The position numbers and the translations under genes were made by a program. The notes beneath the pieces were generated by a model. The model had not been told where the DNA came from. It saw only the letters and a list, made by a program, of their open reading frames with translations, and did not search any database. Of a stretch of DNA of 64,000 bases, positions 1-8,956 are shown piece by piece. Origin of the DNA: Salegentibacter echinorum (GTDB lineage: Bacteria; Bacteroidota; Bacteroidia; Flavobacteriales; Flavobacteriaceae); contig NZ_FQVT01000002.1 of the NCBI RefSeq assembly GCF_900129445.1, positions 1 to 64,000 on the forward strand, read 5' to 3'. Each line of letters begins with the position of its first letter. Within the stretch, counting starts at the first letter, position 1.

Positions 1-75
1 CACACTCGCGAACAGGTAACAATACACTATAGCTAAGACGGTTACAAATGGCCGCTTTTGATTTGTACCGTAAGT

Positions 76-96
76 TTACGTCAATATTGCCGTTTT
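76..96. repeat. Left copy of a 21-bp inverted repeat flanking leuS
   Basis: This 21-bp stretch, containing TACGTCAATATTGCCG, reappears as its exact reverse complement at 3698-3718, so leuS lies between two inverted copies. A shorter inverted match (GCGAACAGGT at 8-17, reverse complement at about 3680-3690) lies outside each copy, with different spacing. No transposase is associated. It is most likely a dispersed intergenic repeat; its function is unknown. Confidence 0.6.
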
Positions 97-109
97 TCAA
101 ATTTTTTGT

Positions 110-334
110 AGTGGGTCTCGCAATGACGTCTGAATCGTCACAATTAGCACGGCGACAGCTGACCGAACCCCACTAATCGTCATTGCGAGGAGCGCAGCGA
201 CGTGGCAATTGGTGATGATTTGTTGACGTGGCGATTCGATAATATTTGAGTTTTAAAAACCCAAGCCACCAGCTTATCAAAACCGCGCCAACCATCATTG
301 CGAGCGACGAAGGAGCGCGGCAATCTACACCTTC
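110..334. repeat. Cluster of REP-like repeats built on GTCATTGCGAG
   Basis: The core TCATTGCGAG occurs in direct orientation near 179 and 294, each time followed by an AGCG-rich stretch and GGCAAT, and in inverted orientation near 115-127 (TCTCGCAATGACG). This looks like a palindromic intergenic repeat family of the REP type, which is common in bacterial genomes. A degenerate relative may sit near 55,290-55,330. There is no ORF in 1-366; apart from these repeats nothing is seen there. Confidence 0.5.
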
Positions 335-366
335 AAATTAACCCATCTTCAAATCTTCAAATCAAT

Positions 367-3300
367 TCACCCTACAATATTCACAATTTTCCCGGGAACA
401 ACGATCACTTTTTTCGGTGTTCTTCCATCTAATTGCTTTTGGGTGCGTTCATCTGCCATTACCGTTTTCTCTATTTCTTCCTTAGACATATCCAAAGGCA
501 ATTCCATTGTAAAACGCATTTTGCCGTTAAAGGAAATCGGATAGTTCTTAGTGCTTTCTACCAAAAATTTCTCTTCAAAAACAGGATATTCTGCAGTTAC
601 TATAGATTCTGAATGTCCTAATTTCTGCCAGAGTTCCTCGGCGATATGTGGCGCATAAGGTGCGATTAAAACAGCCAAAGGTTCTAAAACCTCCCGGCTA
701 TTGCATTTTTGAGCCGCAAGCTCATTTACACAAATCATAAACGTGGAAACCGAAGTATTAAAACTGAAATCTTCAATATCTTCCGTTACCTTTTTTATGG
801 TTTTATGTAAAGTCTTTAAAGAATCGGCTGATGCTTTTTCTTCTGAAACTTCAAACTGCTCGCCTTTGTGGTACAATTTCCAAAGCTTTTTTAGAAAATT
901 ATGTACTCCGGTAATACCGGCGGTATTCCAGGGTTTTGCCTGTTCTAAAGGTCCCAGAAACATCTCATACATTCGCAAAGTATCGGCGCCGTAGTCTTCA
1001 CAAATATCATCGGGATTTACCACGTTGTATTTGGATTTAGACATTTTTTCGATCTCTCGTCTAACCTTAAAATTCCCGTCTTTATCTCTTAAGAAAAACT
1101 CATCTTGAAAACCTTGTTGAGAATTTTTAAAAGAGTCAATATCCAAGTTATTGCTGGCATCAACATAAGAAACATCTGCGTGAGTATAATAATCAGGTGT
1201 CAAAACAACATCGAAACGTATATCCTCAATAGGGAAATTCCTTCTGTCACACATCTCTAAAGTAGATTTCTTTAAATTAATAATGTGTTTCTCTAAAAGT
1301 TCATCAAACTGTTTAGGTTCAGGAAACAATGAACTAGACACCCATATATTCTTATTATAATGAGACTCTATTGCAAGTTGAATATCAGCAATTTTAATCA
1401 AGTCGTCTGATAAATCCTCAGAATATTTCAAAGCATATTCTAAAGAAATACTATCAATAAAAGCACTCTCCCCTAAAATCATCCCCTGGTTAATCAACTT
1501 TTTAAAAGGCTCTTCTACCGAGAGGTGTCCGCGGTCGTGCAAGAACTTGGTCCAGAAGCGGGAATATAAAAGGTGACCGGTGGCGTGTTCGCTTCCGCCT
1601 ATGTATAGATCTACGTTTTTCCAGTATTCCTGGGCTTCTTTAGAGACAAATTCTTCGTTGTTGCGGGCATCCATATACCTAAACAAATACCAGGAGCTGC
1701 CTGCCCAGCCAGGCATGGTGTTCAATTCAAGGGAAAAAACTGTTTCGTTATTTATCTTATCATTTGAAACAACTTCATTCTTTTCGGTATCCCAGGCCCA
1801 GGTGCTGGCGTTTCCTAAAGGCGGCTCGCCGGTTTCCGTAGGTAAATATTTTTCCACTTCGGGAAGATGCAACGGTAAATGTTTTGCATCTATTGTTTGC
1901 GGTAACCCGTCTTTATAATAAATAGGAAATGGTTCCCCCCAATATCTTTGTCGGCTAAATACTGCATCACGCAATCTATAATTAGTTTTTCCGTAGCCGT
2001 GTCCGGTTTTTTCCAGTTCCAGGATCACTTTTTGAAGTGCCTCTTTATATTCGAGTCCGCTAAGGAAATCTGAGTTTGCGATTACGGTACCTTCTTTTCC
2101 GGCAAAAGCTTCTTCAGAAATATCTATATCCTGAAATATATTTTTAATCGGAATATCAAAATGCTTCGCAAAATCATAATCCCGCTGATCACCACAAGGT
2201 ACTGCCATCACGGCCCCGGTTCCATAACCGGCCAAAACGTAATCGCCAATCCAAATTGGAATAGGTTCTTTAGTAAACGGGTGTTCGGCATAAGCACCCG
2301 TAAACACGCCGGTAATACTCTTAACATCGGCCATCCGGTCGCGTTCGCTGCGTTTTGCACTCGCGGCTACATAAGCCGCTACTTCTTCTTTTTGCTGCGG
2401 GGTAGTGATTTTTTCCACCAGTTCATGTTCGGGCGCCAGGGTCATAAAAGTCACGCCAAAAATGGTATCGGGACGAGTAGTGAAAGCTCCAATTTTGAAT
2501 TCTGAATCTTGAATTTTGAAATCGACGTGAGCTCCCACCGATTTTCCAATCCAGTTACGCTGACTTTCCTTTAAGCTTTCGGTCCAGTCCAGCCGGTCCA
2601 GGCCTTGTAATAAACGCTCTGAAAATGCCGAAATTCGCATACTCCATTGCGTCATTTTTTTGCGCACCACAGGATAGCCGCCACGTTCTGAAACACCGTT
2701 TACAATCTCGTCGTTTGCTAAAACAGTTCCCAGCTGTGGGCACCAGTTTACTTCGGTTTCAGCCAAATAGGTTAATCTATATTTTAGTAAAACTGTTTGT
2801 TTTTCTTCGGAAGAAAAATTATTCCAGGTCTCGGCCGAAAATTCTTCAACCTCATCATCACAAGCTGCATTTATTCGAGAGTTCCCTTCCGCAGAAAAAA
2901 TTTCCTCCAATTCTGAAATCACGCGGGATTTATCGGCTTCCAGGTCGTACCAGGATTCAAATAATTGAAGAAAAATCCACTGCGTCCATTTATAATATTC
3001 GGGGTCGCTGGTGCGCACCTCGCGGCTCCAATCGAAAGAAAAACCAATTTTATCCAGCTGCTCCCGGTAACGCTTAATATTTTGCTTGGTGGTTAAAGCG
3101 GGATGTTGTCCGGTTTGAATGGCATACTGCTCGGCCGGCAAACCAAAACTATCATAGCCCTGTGGGTGCAACACATTAAAGCCTTTATGACGTTTGTATC
3201 GCGCATAAATATCGCTGGCAATATAACCCAGCGGGTGCCCAACGTGCAGCCCCGCTCCAGACGGATAAGGAAACATATCTAGAACGTAAAAAGGTGTTCC

Positions 3301-3405
3301 CAGTTTACCGGCATTAGTTTCGCCGGGGTTTTGTGATTTAAACGTTTGGTTTTTAGCCCAATACTCCTGCCATTTGGCTTCAATCTCGTTAAAATTGTAA
3401 CTCAT
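367..3405 (-). CDS. leuS: Leucyl-tRNA synthetase
   Basis: Charges tRNA-Leu with leucine in the cytoplasm (class Ia aminoacyl-tRNA synthetase). The protein is 1012 aa. The HIGH-type motif HVGH is at residues 54-57, the inserted CP1 editing domain spans roughly residues 220-430 and includes the conserved TRPDTIFG segment, and KMSKS is near residue 788. A WCPQLGTVLANDE segment before the editing domain is typical of bacterial LeuS. It is longer than the usual 860-930 aa; much of the excess lies between the GMILG segment (about residue 645) and KMSKS. The ATG at 3405 starts the expected MSYNFNEIEAKWQ N-terminus. It is monocistronic, with long intergenic regions on both sides. Confidence 0.98.
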   Translation of the reverse strand: MSYNFNEIEAKWQEYWAKNQTFKSQNPGETNAGKLGTPFYVLDMFPYPSGAGLHVGHPLGYIASDIYARYKRHKGFNVLHPQGYDSFGLPAEQYAIQTGQHPALTTKQNIKRYREQLDKIGFSFDWSREVRTSDPEYYKWTQWIFLQLFESWYDLEADKSRVISELEEIFSAEGNSRINAACDDEVEEFSAETWNNFSSEEKQTVLLKYRLTYLAETEVNWCPQLGTVLANDEIVNGVSERGGYPVVRKKMTQWSMRISAFSERLLQGLDRLDWTESLKESQRNWIGKSVGAHVDFKIQDSEFKIGAFTTRPDTIFGVTFMTLAPEHELVEKITTPQQKEEVAAYVAASAKRSERDRMADVKSITGVFTGAYAEHPFTKEPIPIWIGDYVLAGYGTGAVMAVPCGDQRDYDFAKHFDIPIKNIFQDIDISEEAFAGKEGTVIANSDFLSGLEYKEALQKVILELEKTGHGYGKTNYRLRDAVFSRQRYWGEPFPIYYKDGLPQTIDAKHLPLHLPEVEKYLPTETGEPPLGNASTWAWDTEKNEVVSNDKINNETVFSLELNTMPGWAGSSWYLFRYMDARNNEEFVSKEAQEYWKNVDLYIGGSEHATGHLLYSRFWTKFLHDRGHLSVEEPFKKLINQGMILGESAFIDSISLEYALKYSEDLSDDLIKIADIQLAIESHYNKNIWVSSSLFPEPKQFDELLEKHIINLKKSTLEMCDRRNFPIEDIRFDVVLTPDYYTHADVSYVDASNNLDIDSFKNSQQGFQDEFFLRDKDGNFKVRREIEKMSKSKYNVVNPDDICEDYGADTLRMYEMFLGPLEQAKPWNTAGITGVHNFLKKLWKLYHKGEQFEVSEEKASADSLKTLHKTIKKVTEDIEDFSFNTSVSTFMICVNELAAQKCNSREVLEPLAVLIAPYAPHIAEELWQKLGHSESIVTAEYPVFEEKFLVESTKNYPISFNGKMRFTMELPLDMSKEEIEKTVMADERTQKQLDGRTPKKVIVVPGKIVNIVG

Positions 3406-4257
3406 GTTCTTGTTTTTCTATGCTTTCGTTAGCTGCGATCTAGCGGCAAACTAACATATTAGCCGGTACGCTGTTAATGCCTGCAAATTTACAATTTTAA
3501 ACCAGTTATGATAATTTAGTTTTAGGGGATTATCCCGAGGGTTCATCATTTTTGAATATTAAAAATTTTAGCTGAACTTATTGAAAAAGATTGGCAGTAA
3601 TAGCCCCACTAAAAACCCGCCTGCCTATTTTGGGCAGGCCTGTCTTCTATTCGTATAGTGGCGGGCAGGAAGTTTTGAACCTGTTCGCCTGGGGTGGAAA
3701 ACGGCAATATTGACGTAAGATTCAGATTAGAATGGTAAACAAGGTGCCTCTAATTCCCGAATAGTAGAAATTTTTAATGATTTTTAGGTTTGGAAAAAAT
3801 GATTTAAACTGATTGAATTAACCTAAACCCTATCAAATATCAACCCTTCCGACTTCTTTCGCTATCGCAGAAGAAGCCACCTTCCCTTCAAAGGGAAGGA
3901 GCGCTTTTAATTCATCAAAATGACCAGGGAAATAAGCTTCAGTACTAAGCTTATTTTTCAAAAATCCGTTAGGGGTTCTCTTTGTTCTTGCTACTGTATG
4001 CTCTCAAAAACAGCATCTACCAACAGGAAAACTTAAGAAAACAATCAAGAAAGTACAGTCAATACCGCTTTTCAATTCAAAAAAAACTTACAAATAATCA
4101 GAAAACTGATTTATCCATAATTTTTTTTGAAAATCATTAATTATGCAGATTAGTCCCGTTATTTTGCTAAATTTATAGGGTAATGACCAGAATGAGCCTT
4201 TAAAATTAGCAGCTTTAGAAGCCTAACCTAATAAGCTTTTTTACAAAACGATAATTT
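3406..4257. other. Long intergenic region between leuS and glgA
   Basis: No supportable gene is present in these 850 bases. The region holds the divergent promoters of leuS and glgA, a short GC-rich hairpin at 3619-3639 (GCCTGCC, 7-base loop, GGCAGGC) and the right copy of the 21-bp inverted repeat at 3698-3718. The rest is AT-rich with stops in all frames. Confidence 0.6.
3698..3718. repeat. Right copy of the leuS-flanking inverted repeat
   Basis: Exact reverse complement of 76-96, with core CGGCAATATTGACGTA. It lies about 290 bp upstream of the leuS start. See the left copy for the shared description. Confidence 0.6.
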
Positions 4258-5667
4258 ATGAACGTACTTCACGTAAGTGCCGAATGCTACCCAATTGCCA
4301 AAGTTGGAGGTTTGGCAGATGTGGTGGGTGCCCTGCCAAAATACCAACAACAGGAAGGGATTGATGCCAATGTAGTAATGCCTTTTTATGACAATAATTT
4401 TACGGAAACTCATAAATTTCACGCGGTCTATAAGGCTGAATTACTTCTGGGGGAGAAAACCTATGCATACAAAGTGCTTCAATTAGAGGAAGAGGTATTG
4501 GAAATCCCGGTTTTCTTTATTGATATCCCTGAACTTCTATTTAAAGATTTTGTGTACTCTACAGATGATACCGACCGCTTTATGGCTTTCCAAATCGCCT
4601 TTATGGATTGGCTACTTAGCTTAAAAAGCAAACCCGATATTATTCACTGTCACGACCACCATACGGGCTTGATTCCTTTTATGGCGCAGGAAAGTTTTAA
4701 GTATGAATCCTTAAACGACATTCCGGTAGTTTTAACCATTCACAATGCCCAATACCAGGGCTGGTTTCCTTATGAAAAAGCAAATTATATCCCGGCTTTC
4801 AATATTTCCAATATTGGCTTGTTAGACTGGGACGGTATTATTAATCCGCTGGCGGCAGGAATAAAATGTGCCTGGCAGGTAACCACGGTTTCCCCCAGTT
4901 ATATGGAAGAGTTGCAACAAGATGCGAATGGCCTGGAAGCTTTATTGAGTCACGAAAATAAAAAATGTGTTGGTATTTTAAACGGAATTGACACCGCTGT
5001 TTGGAACCCTAAAACCGATGATTTCATCGTAAAAAACTATACGGTTAAAAACTTACAGTCTGGAAAAGCTGAAAACAAAAAGTATTTATGTAAGGAATTT
5101 GGGCTTAAAGTTTCAAAACCATTAATCGCTTTTATAGGAAGACTGGTATATGAGAAGGGAGCCGATCTTCTACCGGCAGTTTTTAAAACGGCCCTTGCAA
5201 AAAACGATTGTAATATTTTGATCTTAGGTTCTGGCGACAAAAATGTTGAAGCGCAATTAATCGATTTAAAGGCACAGTTCACCGGTAATTACAATGCTTT
5301 TATTGGATATGATGAAAAATTGTCGCATATTATATACGCAGGGGCAGATTTTCTCTTAATGCCTTCCCGGGTAGAGCCCTGCGGACTTAACCAATTGTAT
5401 TCACTTCGCTATGGTACTATTCCCATAGTGAGAAGTATTGGCGGTTTAAAAGATACCGTTATAGATATTGAAGATGATGGGTTTGGCCTTTGCCACAGTG
5501 AAGCTTCAGAAGCAGCTATTTTTCAAACAATGGAAAGGGCAATTGAATTTTATAAAGAACCGCTCAATTTCAAAAAGATTAGAAAACACATTATGGGGAT
5601 AGATCATTCCTGGAATGTATCTGCGCAGCAATATAGAGATTTGTACAACCAACTAAATAAGCGTTAA
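4258..5667 (+). CDS. glgA: Glycogen synthase (ADP-glucose type)
   Basis: Transfers glucose from ADP-glucose to growing alpha-1,4-glucan chains in the cytoplasm. The protein is 469 aa with a two-Rossmann GT-B fold (family GT5). The N-terminal ADP-glucose loop KVGGL starts at residue 15 and is followed by ADVVGALP. The C-terminal half carries the PSRVEPCGLNQ segment with the conserved catalytic Glu. Length is normal for bacterial GlgA. It is the first gene of a tight operon: glgC begins one base after its stop codon. The preceding 850-bp intergenic region probably holds the operon promoter. Assignment as GlgA rather than a sucrose or trehalose synthase is firm because glgC and glgB follow. Confidence 0.97.
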   Translation: MNVLHVSAECYPIAKVGGLADVVGALPKYQQQEGIDANVVMPFYDNNFTETHKFHAVYKAELLLGEKTYAYKVLQLEEEVLEIPVFFIDIPELLFKDFVYSTDDTDRFMAFQIAFMDWLLSLKSKPDIIHCHDHHTGLIPFMAQESFKYESLNDIPVVLTIHNAQYQGWFPYEKANYIPAFNISNIGLLDWDGIINPLAAGIKCAWQVTTVSPSYMEELQQDANGLEALLSHENKKCVGILNGIDTAVWNPKTDDFIVKNYTVKNLQSGKAENKKYLCKEFGLKVSKPLIAFIGRLVYEKGADLLPAVFKTALAKNDCNILILGSGDKNVEAQLIDLKAQFTGNYNAFIGYDEKLSHIIYAGADFLLMPSRVEPCGLNQLYSLRYGTIPIVRSIGGLKDTVIDIEDDGFGLCHSEASEAAIFQTMERAIEFYKEPLNFKKIRKHIMGIDHSWNVSAQQYRDLYNQLNKR

Positions 5668-5668
5668 A

Positions 5669-6937
5669 ATGATAGACCAAAATGTATTATCGGTAATCTT
5701 AGGAGGCGGCCAGGGCACCAGGCTTCACCCATTGACAGAAAGTAGATCTAAACCCGCAGTTCCCATCGCCGGGAAATACAGGCTGGTAGATATCCCTATT
5801 TCAAACTGCATTAATTCTGGTATAAGAAGGATGTACGTATTAACCCAGTTTAATTCGGCTTCCCTAAACAGGCATATTAAGAATACCTTTAATTTTAGTT
5901 TTTTTAGTTCGGCTTTTGTAGATGTTTTGGCAGCCGAGCAAACCCCAAAGAACAAAACATGGTACCAAGGCACTGCAGATGCCGTGCGCCAGGGAATGCA
6001 TCATTTTTTAAGACATAAGTTTGATTATTTTCTTATCCTTTCCGGCGACCAATTATATCATTTGGATTACAACCTAATGATCAACCAACACATAGAAACC
6101 AGGGCCGATATTACTATTGGCACCGTTCCTGTTACCGCAAAAGACGCTCCCGGTTTTGGTATTTTAAAAACCGATAAAGACCATAATATTACTTCTTTTA
6201 TAGAAAAACCCAAAGCTGAACTATTGCCCGAGTGGACCTCACCAACCGGCCCGGAGATGGAGGCCGAAGGACGTTCTCATCTTGGCTCTATGGGAATTTA
6301 TGTCTTTAGCCGTGATTTACTCGTTAAATTAATGGATGATCCCGATACCGTAGATTTTGGCAAAGAGATTATTCCGCAGGCCATTGGGAACAAAAAAGTA
6401 TGTAGCTACCAATTTGAAGGGTACTGGACCGATATTGGAAATATAGACTCCTTCTTTGAAGCGAATATTGGCCTAACCGATAATATCCCAAAATTTAATT
6501 TATACGATAAGGAAAACAGGGTATTTACCCGTCCCAGGATATTACCTACCTCCAAATTTGAAGACACAAAATTACATAAAACAGTAATTGCCGAAGGTTG
6601 TATTATTAGTGCCAAAAAAATTGAAAATTCCGTTATTGGTGTTCGTTCCAGAATTGGAAAAGGTTCTGTAGTGAAAAACACCTATATGATGGGGAACGAT
6701 GCTTATGAATCTTTAGAGGATATTGAAAATAAACATATCGAGATTCTGGCGGGGATTGGCGAAAACTGCGATATCAATTATGCTATTATCGATAAAAATT
6801 GCCGAATTGGAGATAACACCATTATTAAAGGCGGAAAGCACCTGGAAGATACCGAAACAGATTCCTATGTAATTAAAGATGGAATTGTAGTGCTTAAAAA
6901 AGAATCGGTGCTTCAACCAGGCACCACAATAGGATAA
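5669..6937 (+). CDS. glgC: Glucose-1-phosphate adenylyltransferase
   Basis: Makes ADP-glucose from ATP and glucose-1-phosphate, the committed step of bacterial glycogen synthesis. The protein is 422 aa. The nucleotidyltransferase signature GGGQGTRLHPLT starts at about residue 12, followed by SKPAVPIAGKYRLVDIPISN. The glucose-1-phosphate region FIEKP lies near residue 175, and a left-handed beta-helix of hexapeptide repeats fills the C-terminal third. The gene is separated by one base from glgA upstream and one base from glgB downstream, so the three are almost certainly co-transcribed and probably translationally coupled. Regulation by glycolytic metabolites is usual for the family but cannot be read from the sequence. 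Confidence 0.97.
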   Translation: MIDQNVLSVILGGGQGTRLHPLTESRSKPAVPIAGKYRLVDIPISNCINSGIRRMYVLTQFNSASLNRHIKNTFNFSFFSSAFVDVLAAEQTPKNKTWYQGTADAVRQGMHHFLRHKFDYFLILSGDQLYHLDYNLMINQHIETRADITIGTVPVTAKDAPGFGILKTDKDHNITSFIEKPKAELLPEWTSPTGPEMEAEGRSHLGSMGIYVFSRDLLVKLMDDPDTVDFGKEIIPQAIGNKKVCSYQFEGYWTDIGNIDSFFEANIGLTDNIPKFNLYDKENRVFTRPRILPTSKFEDTKLHKTVIAEGCIISAKKIENSVIGVRSRIGKGSVVKNTYMMGNDAYESLEDIENKHIEILAGIGENCDINYAIIDKNCRIGDNTIIKGGKHLEDTETDSYVIKDGIVVLKKESVLQPGTTIG

Positions 6938-6938
6938 T

Positions 6939-8849
6939 ATGGCAACAGTGATCGCGCATAGTTTATTTTCAGAATTTGATATTAATTTATTTAAGTCTGG
7001 AAAACATTTTAGGTTATATGAGAAATTTGGATCACATCCTTTAAAGCTCGATGGAGAGTTGGGAACTTACTTTGCGGTATGGGCTCCCGGCGCCAAACAA
7101 GTTTCGGTGGTTGGAGATTTTAATCACTGGCAGGACGGTGAACACCAACTACAGGTGCGTTGGGATGGCAGCGGGATATGGGAAGGTTTTATTCCGAAGC
7201 TATCAAAAGGGAGTTTGTACAAGTATAAAATTCACAGCAACCATAATAATATCATTACCGAAAAAGCAGATCCTTATGCCCGTTATTGTGAACACCCCCC
7301 GAATACGGCTTCCGTCATTTGGGAGGACGATTATACCTGGAAAGATAAATCATGGCTTAAGAAGCGAAAGAAACACAATGCTTTAAATGCACCATTTTCG
7401 GTTTATGAGGTGCATTTGGCCTCGTGGAAGAAGAAAATTGAAGAAGATCGCTCGCTAACTTATGTAGAACTTGCCGATGAATTAGTTTCGTATGTAAAAG
7501 AAATGGGCTTTACCCACGTAGAGCTAATGCCCATTATGGAATATCCATATAACCCAAGTTGGGGTTATCAAATTACGGGATATTTTGCACCCACGGCCAG
7601 GTTTGGAAATCCGGAAGAGTTCAAATTCCTGGTAGATGAATTACACCAAAATGACATAGGGATCATCCTGGATTGGGTACCCTCCCATTTTCCAGAAGAC
7701 AGACATGGGCTTGGCTATTTTGATGGAACGCACCTCTACGAACATCCAGATCCTAAGAAAGGCTATCACCCAGATTGGAAAAGCTTAATATTTAACTACA
7801 ACCGCAACGAGGTAAGAGCTTTTCTAATTAGTAACGCCCTCTTTTGGTTAGAACAATTTCATATTGACGGCCTGCGCGTTGATGCTGTAGCGTCTATTAT
7901 TTATTTGGATTATTCGCGGGACGAAGGTGAATGGGAACCCAATAAATTTGGTGAAAACAAGAATTTAGAAGCCATTTCCTTCTTAGAAGAACTCAATAAA
8001 GAGATTTATGCCTCTTTTCCAGATGTGCAAAGTATCGCCGAAGAATCCACGGCCTTTCCCGGGGTTTCTAAACCTGTATTTATGGGCGGTCTGGGTTTTG
8101 GTATGAAATGGATGATGGGCTGGATGCATGACACCTTACAGTATTTTTCCAAAGAACCTATCTATCGTAAATACCATCATAACGACATTAGTTTTTCCCT
8201 AACTTATGTCTTTACCGAGAATTTTATGCTTCCGCTTTCCCACGACGAGGTGGTTTATGGAAAGCGTTCTATTTTAGGAAGGATGCCCGGCGACGAATGG
8301 CAGCGTTTTGCCAACTTAAGGCTGCTTTATGCCTATATGTTTATGCACCCGGGTGCAAAATTATTGTTTCAGGGTTGTGAATTTGGACAAAGTGAAGAAT
8401 GGGATTATCAGAATAGTTTAGACTGGCATTTATTGGAATATGCACCGCATAAGGGAATTATGGAGCTTATAAAAAACCTGAATAAATTGTATAGAAAGGA
8501 ACCTGCGCTTTACGAGAAACAATTTGTACAGGAGGGTTTTGAGTGGATTGATTATGACGATGCCGAAAATTCGGTGTTAAGTTTTATTAGAAAAGGTGAT
8601 AAAGCTGAAGACAAGCTCATTATAGTTTGCAACTTAACACCTACAGCACACCATAATTATAAAATTGGGGTGCCGAAAGCAGGAAAGCTAAGGGAGATTT
8701 TTAACAGTGACCACAAGAAATTTTATGGCACGGGGGATTATAAAAATGCAACTATAACTACAACGGACGAGCCCTGGCACTCTCAAAAATATTCGGCTGA
8801 TTTAAAACTACCACCTCTTGCCCTGGTAGCATTCAACTATATTGTTTAG
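6939..8849 (+). CDS. glgB: 1,4-alpha-glucan branching enzyme
   Basis: Introduces alpha-1,6 branches into glycogen (family GH13). The protein is 636 aa, within the family range on the short side, with one N-terminal CBM48 domain (about residues 30-115, GTYFAVWAPGAKQVSVVGDFN), a central TIM barrel and a C-terminal beta domain. The catalytic nucleophile is in DGLRVDAV (D315). The acid/base lies in AEEST, and the third acidic residue in LPLSHDEVV. It completes the glgA-glgC-glgB operon. A trehalose-hydrolase alternative is unlikely given the context and the SHDEVVYGK motif. Confidence 0.96.
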   Translation: MATVIAHSLFSEFDINLFKSGKHFRLYEKFGSHPLKLDGELGTYFAVWAPGAKQVSVVGDFNHWQDGEHQLQVRWDGSGIWEGFIPKLSKGSLYKYKIHSNHNNIITEKADPYARYCEHPPNTASVIWEDDYTWKDKSWLKKRKKHNALNAPFSVYEVHLASWKKKIEEDRSLTYVELADELVSYVKEMGFTHVELMPIMEYPYNPSWGYQITGYFAPTARFGNPEEFKFLVDELHQNDIGIILDWVPSHFPEDRHGLGYFDGTHLYEHPDPKKGYHPDWKSLIFNYNRNEVRAFLISNALFWLEQFHIDGLRVDAVASIIYLDYSRDEGEWEPNKFGENKNLEAISFLEELNKEIYASFPDVQSIAEESTAFPGVSKPVFMGGLGFGMKWMMGWMHDTLQYFSKEPIYRKYHHNDISFSLTYVFTENFMLPLSHDEVVYGKRSILGRMPGDEWQRFANLRLLYAYMFMHPGAKLLFQGCEFGQSEEWDYQNSLDWHLLEYAPHKGIMELIKNLNKLYRKEPALYEKQFVQEGFEWIDYDDAENSVLSFIRKGDKAEDKLIIVCNLTPTAHHNYKIGVPKAGKLREIFNSDHKKFYGTGDYKNATITTTDEPWHSQKYSADLKLPPLALVAFNYIV

Positions 8850-8908
8850 TCCCGTAAGCATAATCCTTAAGAAAATAAATATTAATAAAAATTAAGTGGA
8901 TATTAGCT

Positions 8909-8916
8909 TATATTTG
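8909..8916 (+). promoter_or_regulatory. Bacteroidota -7 box upstream of the GH31 gene
   Basis: TATATTTG matches the Bacteroidota -7 consensus TAnnTTTG exactly and lies 40 bases before the start codon at 8957. No convincing -33 TTG is seen at the right spacing, so this is a candidate only. It suggests that the alpha-glucosidase gene, 107 bp behind glgB, can be transcribed independently. Confidence 0.4.
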
Positions 8917-8956
8917 CAAACTGTAAAATTTACGCCTGCGTAACCTTTTTTAAAAT

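Noticed and set aside
2161-2505. Open frame of 114 codons antisense to leuS
   Set aside because: It lies fully within leuS on the other strand, has no ribosome site or recognisable domain, and leuS is certain.
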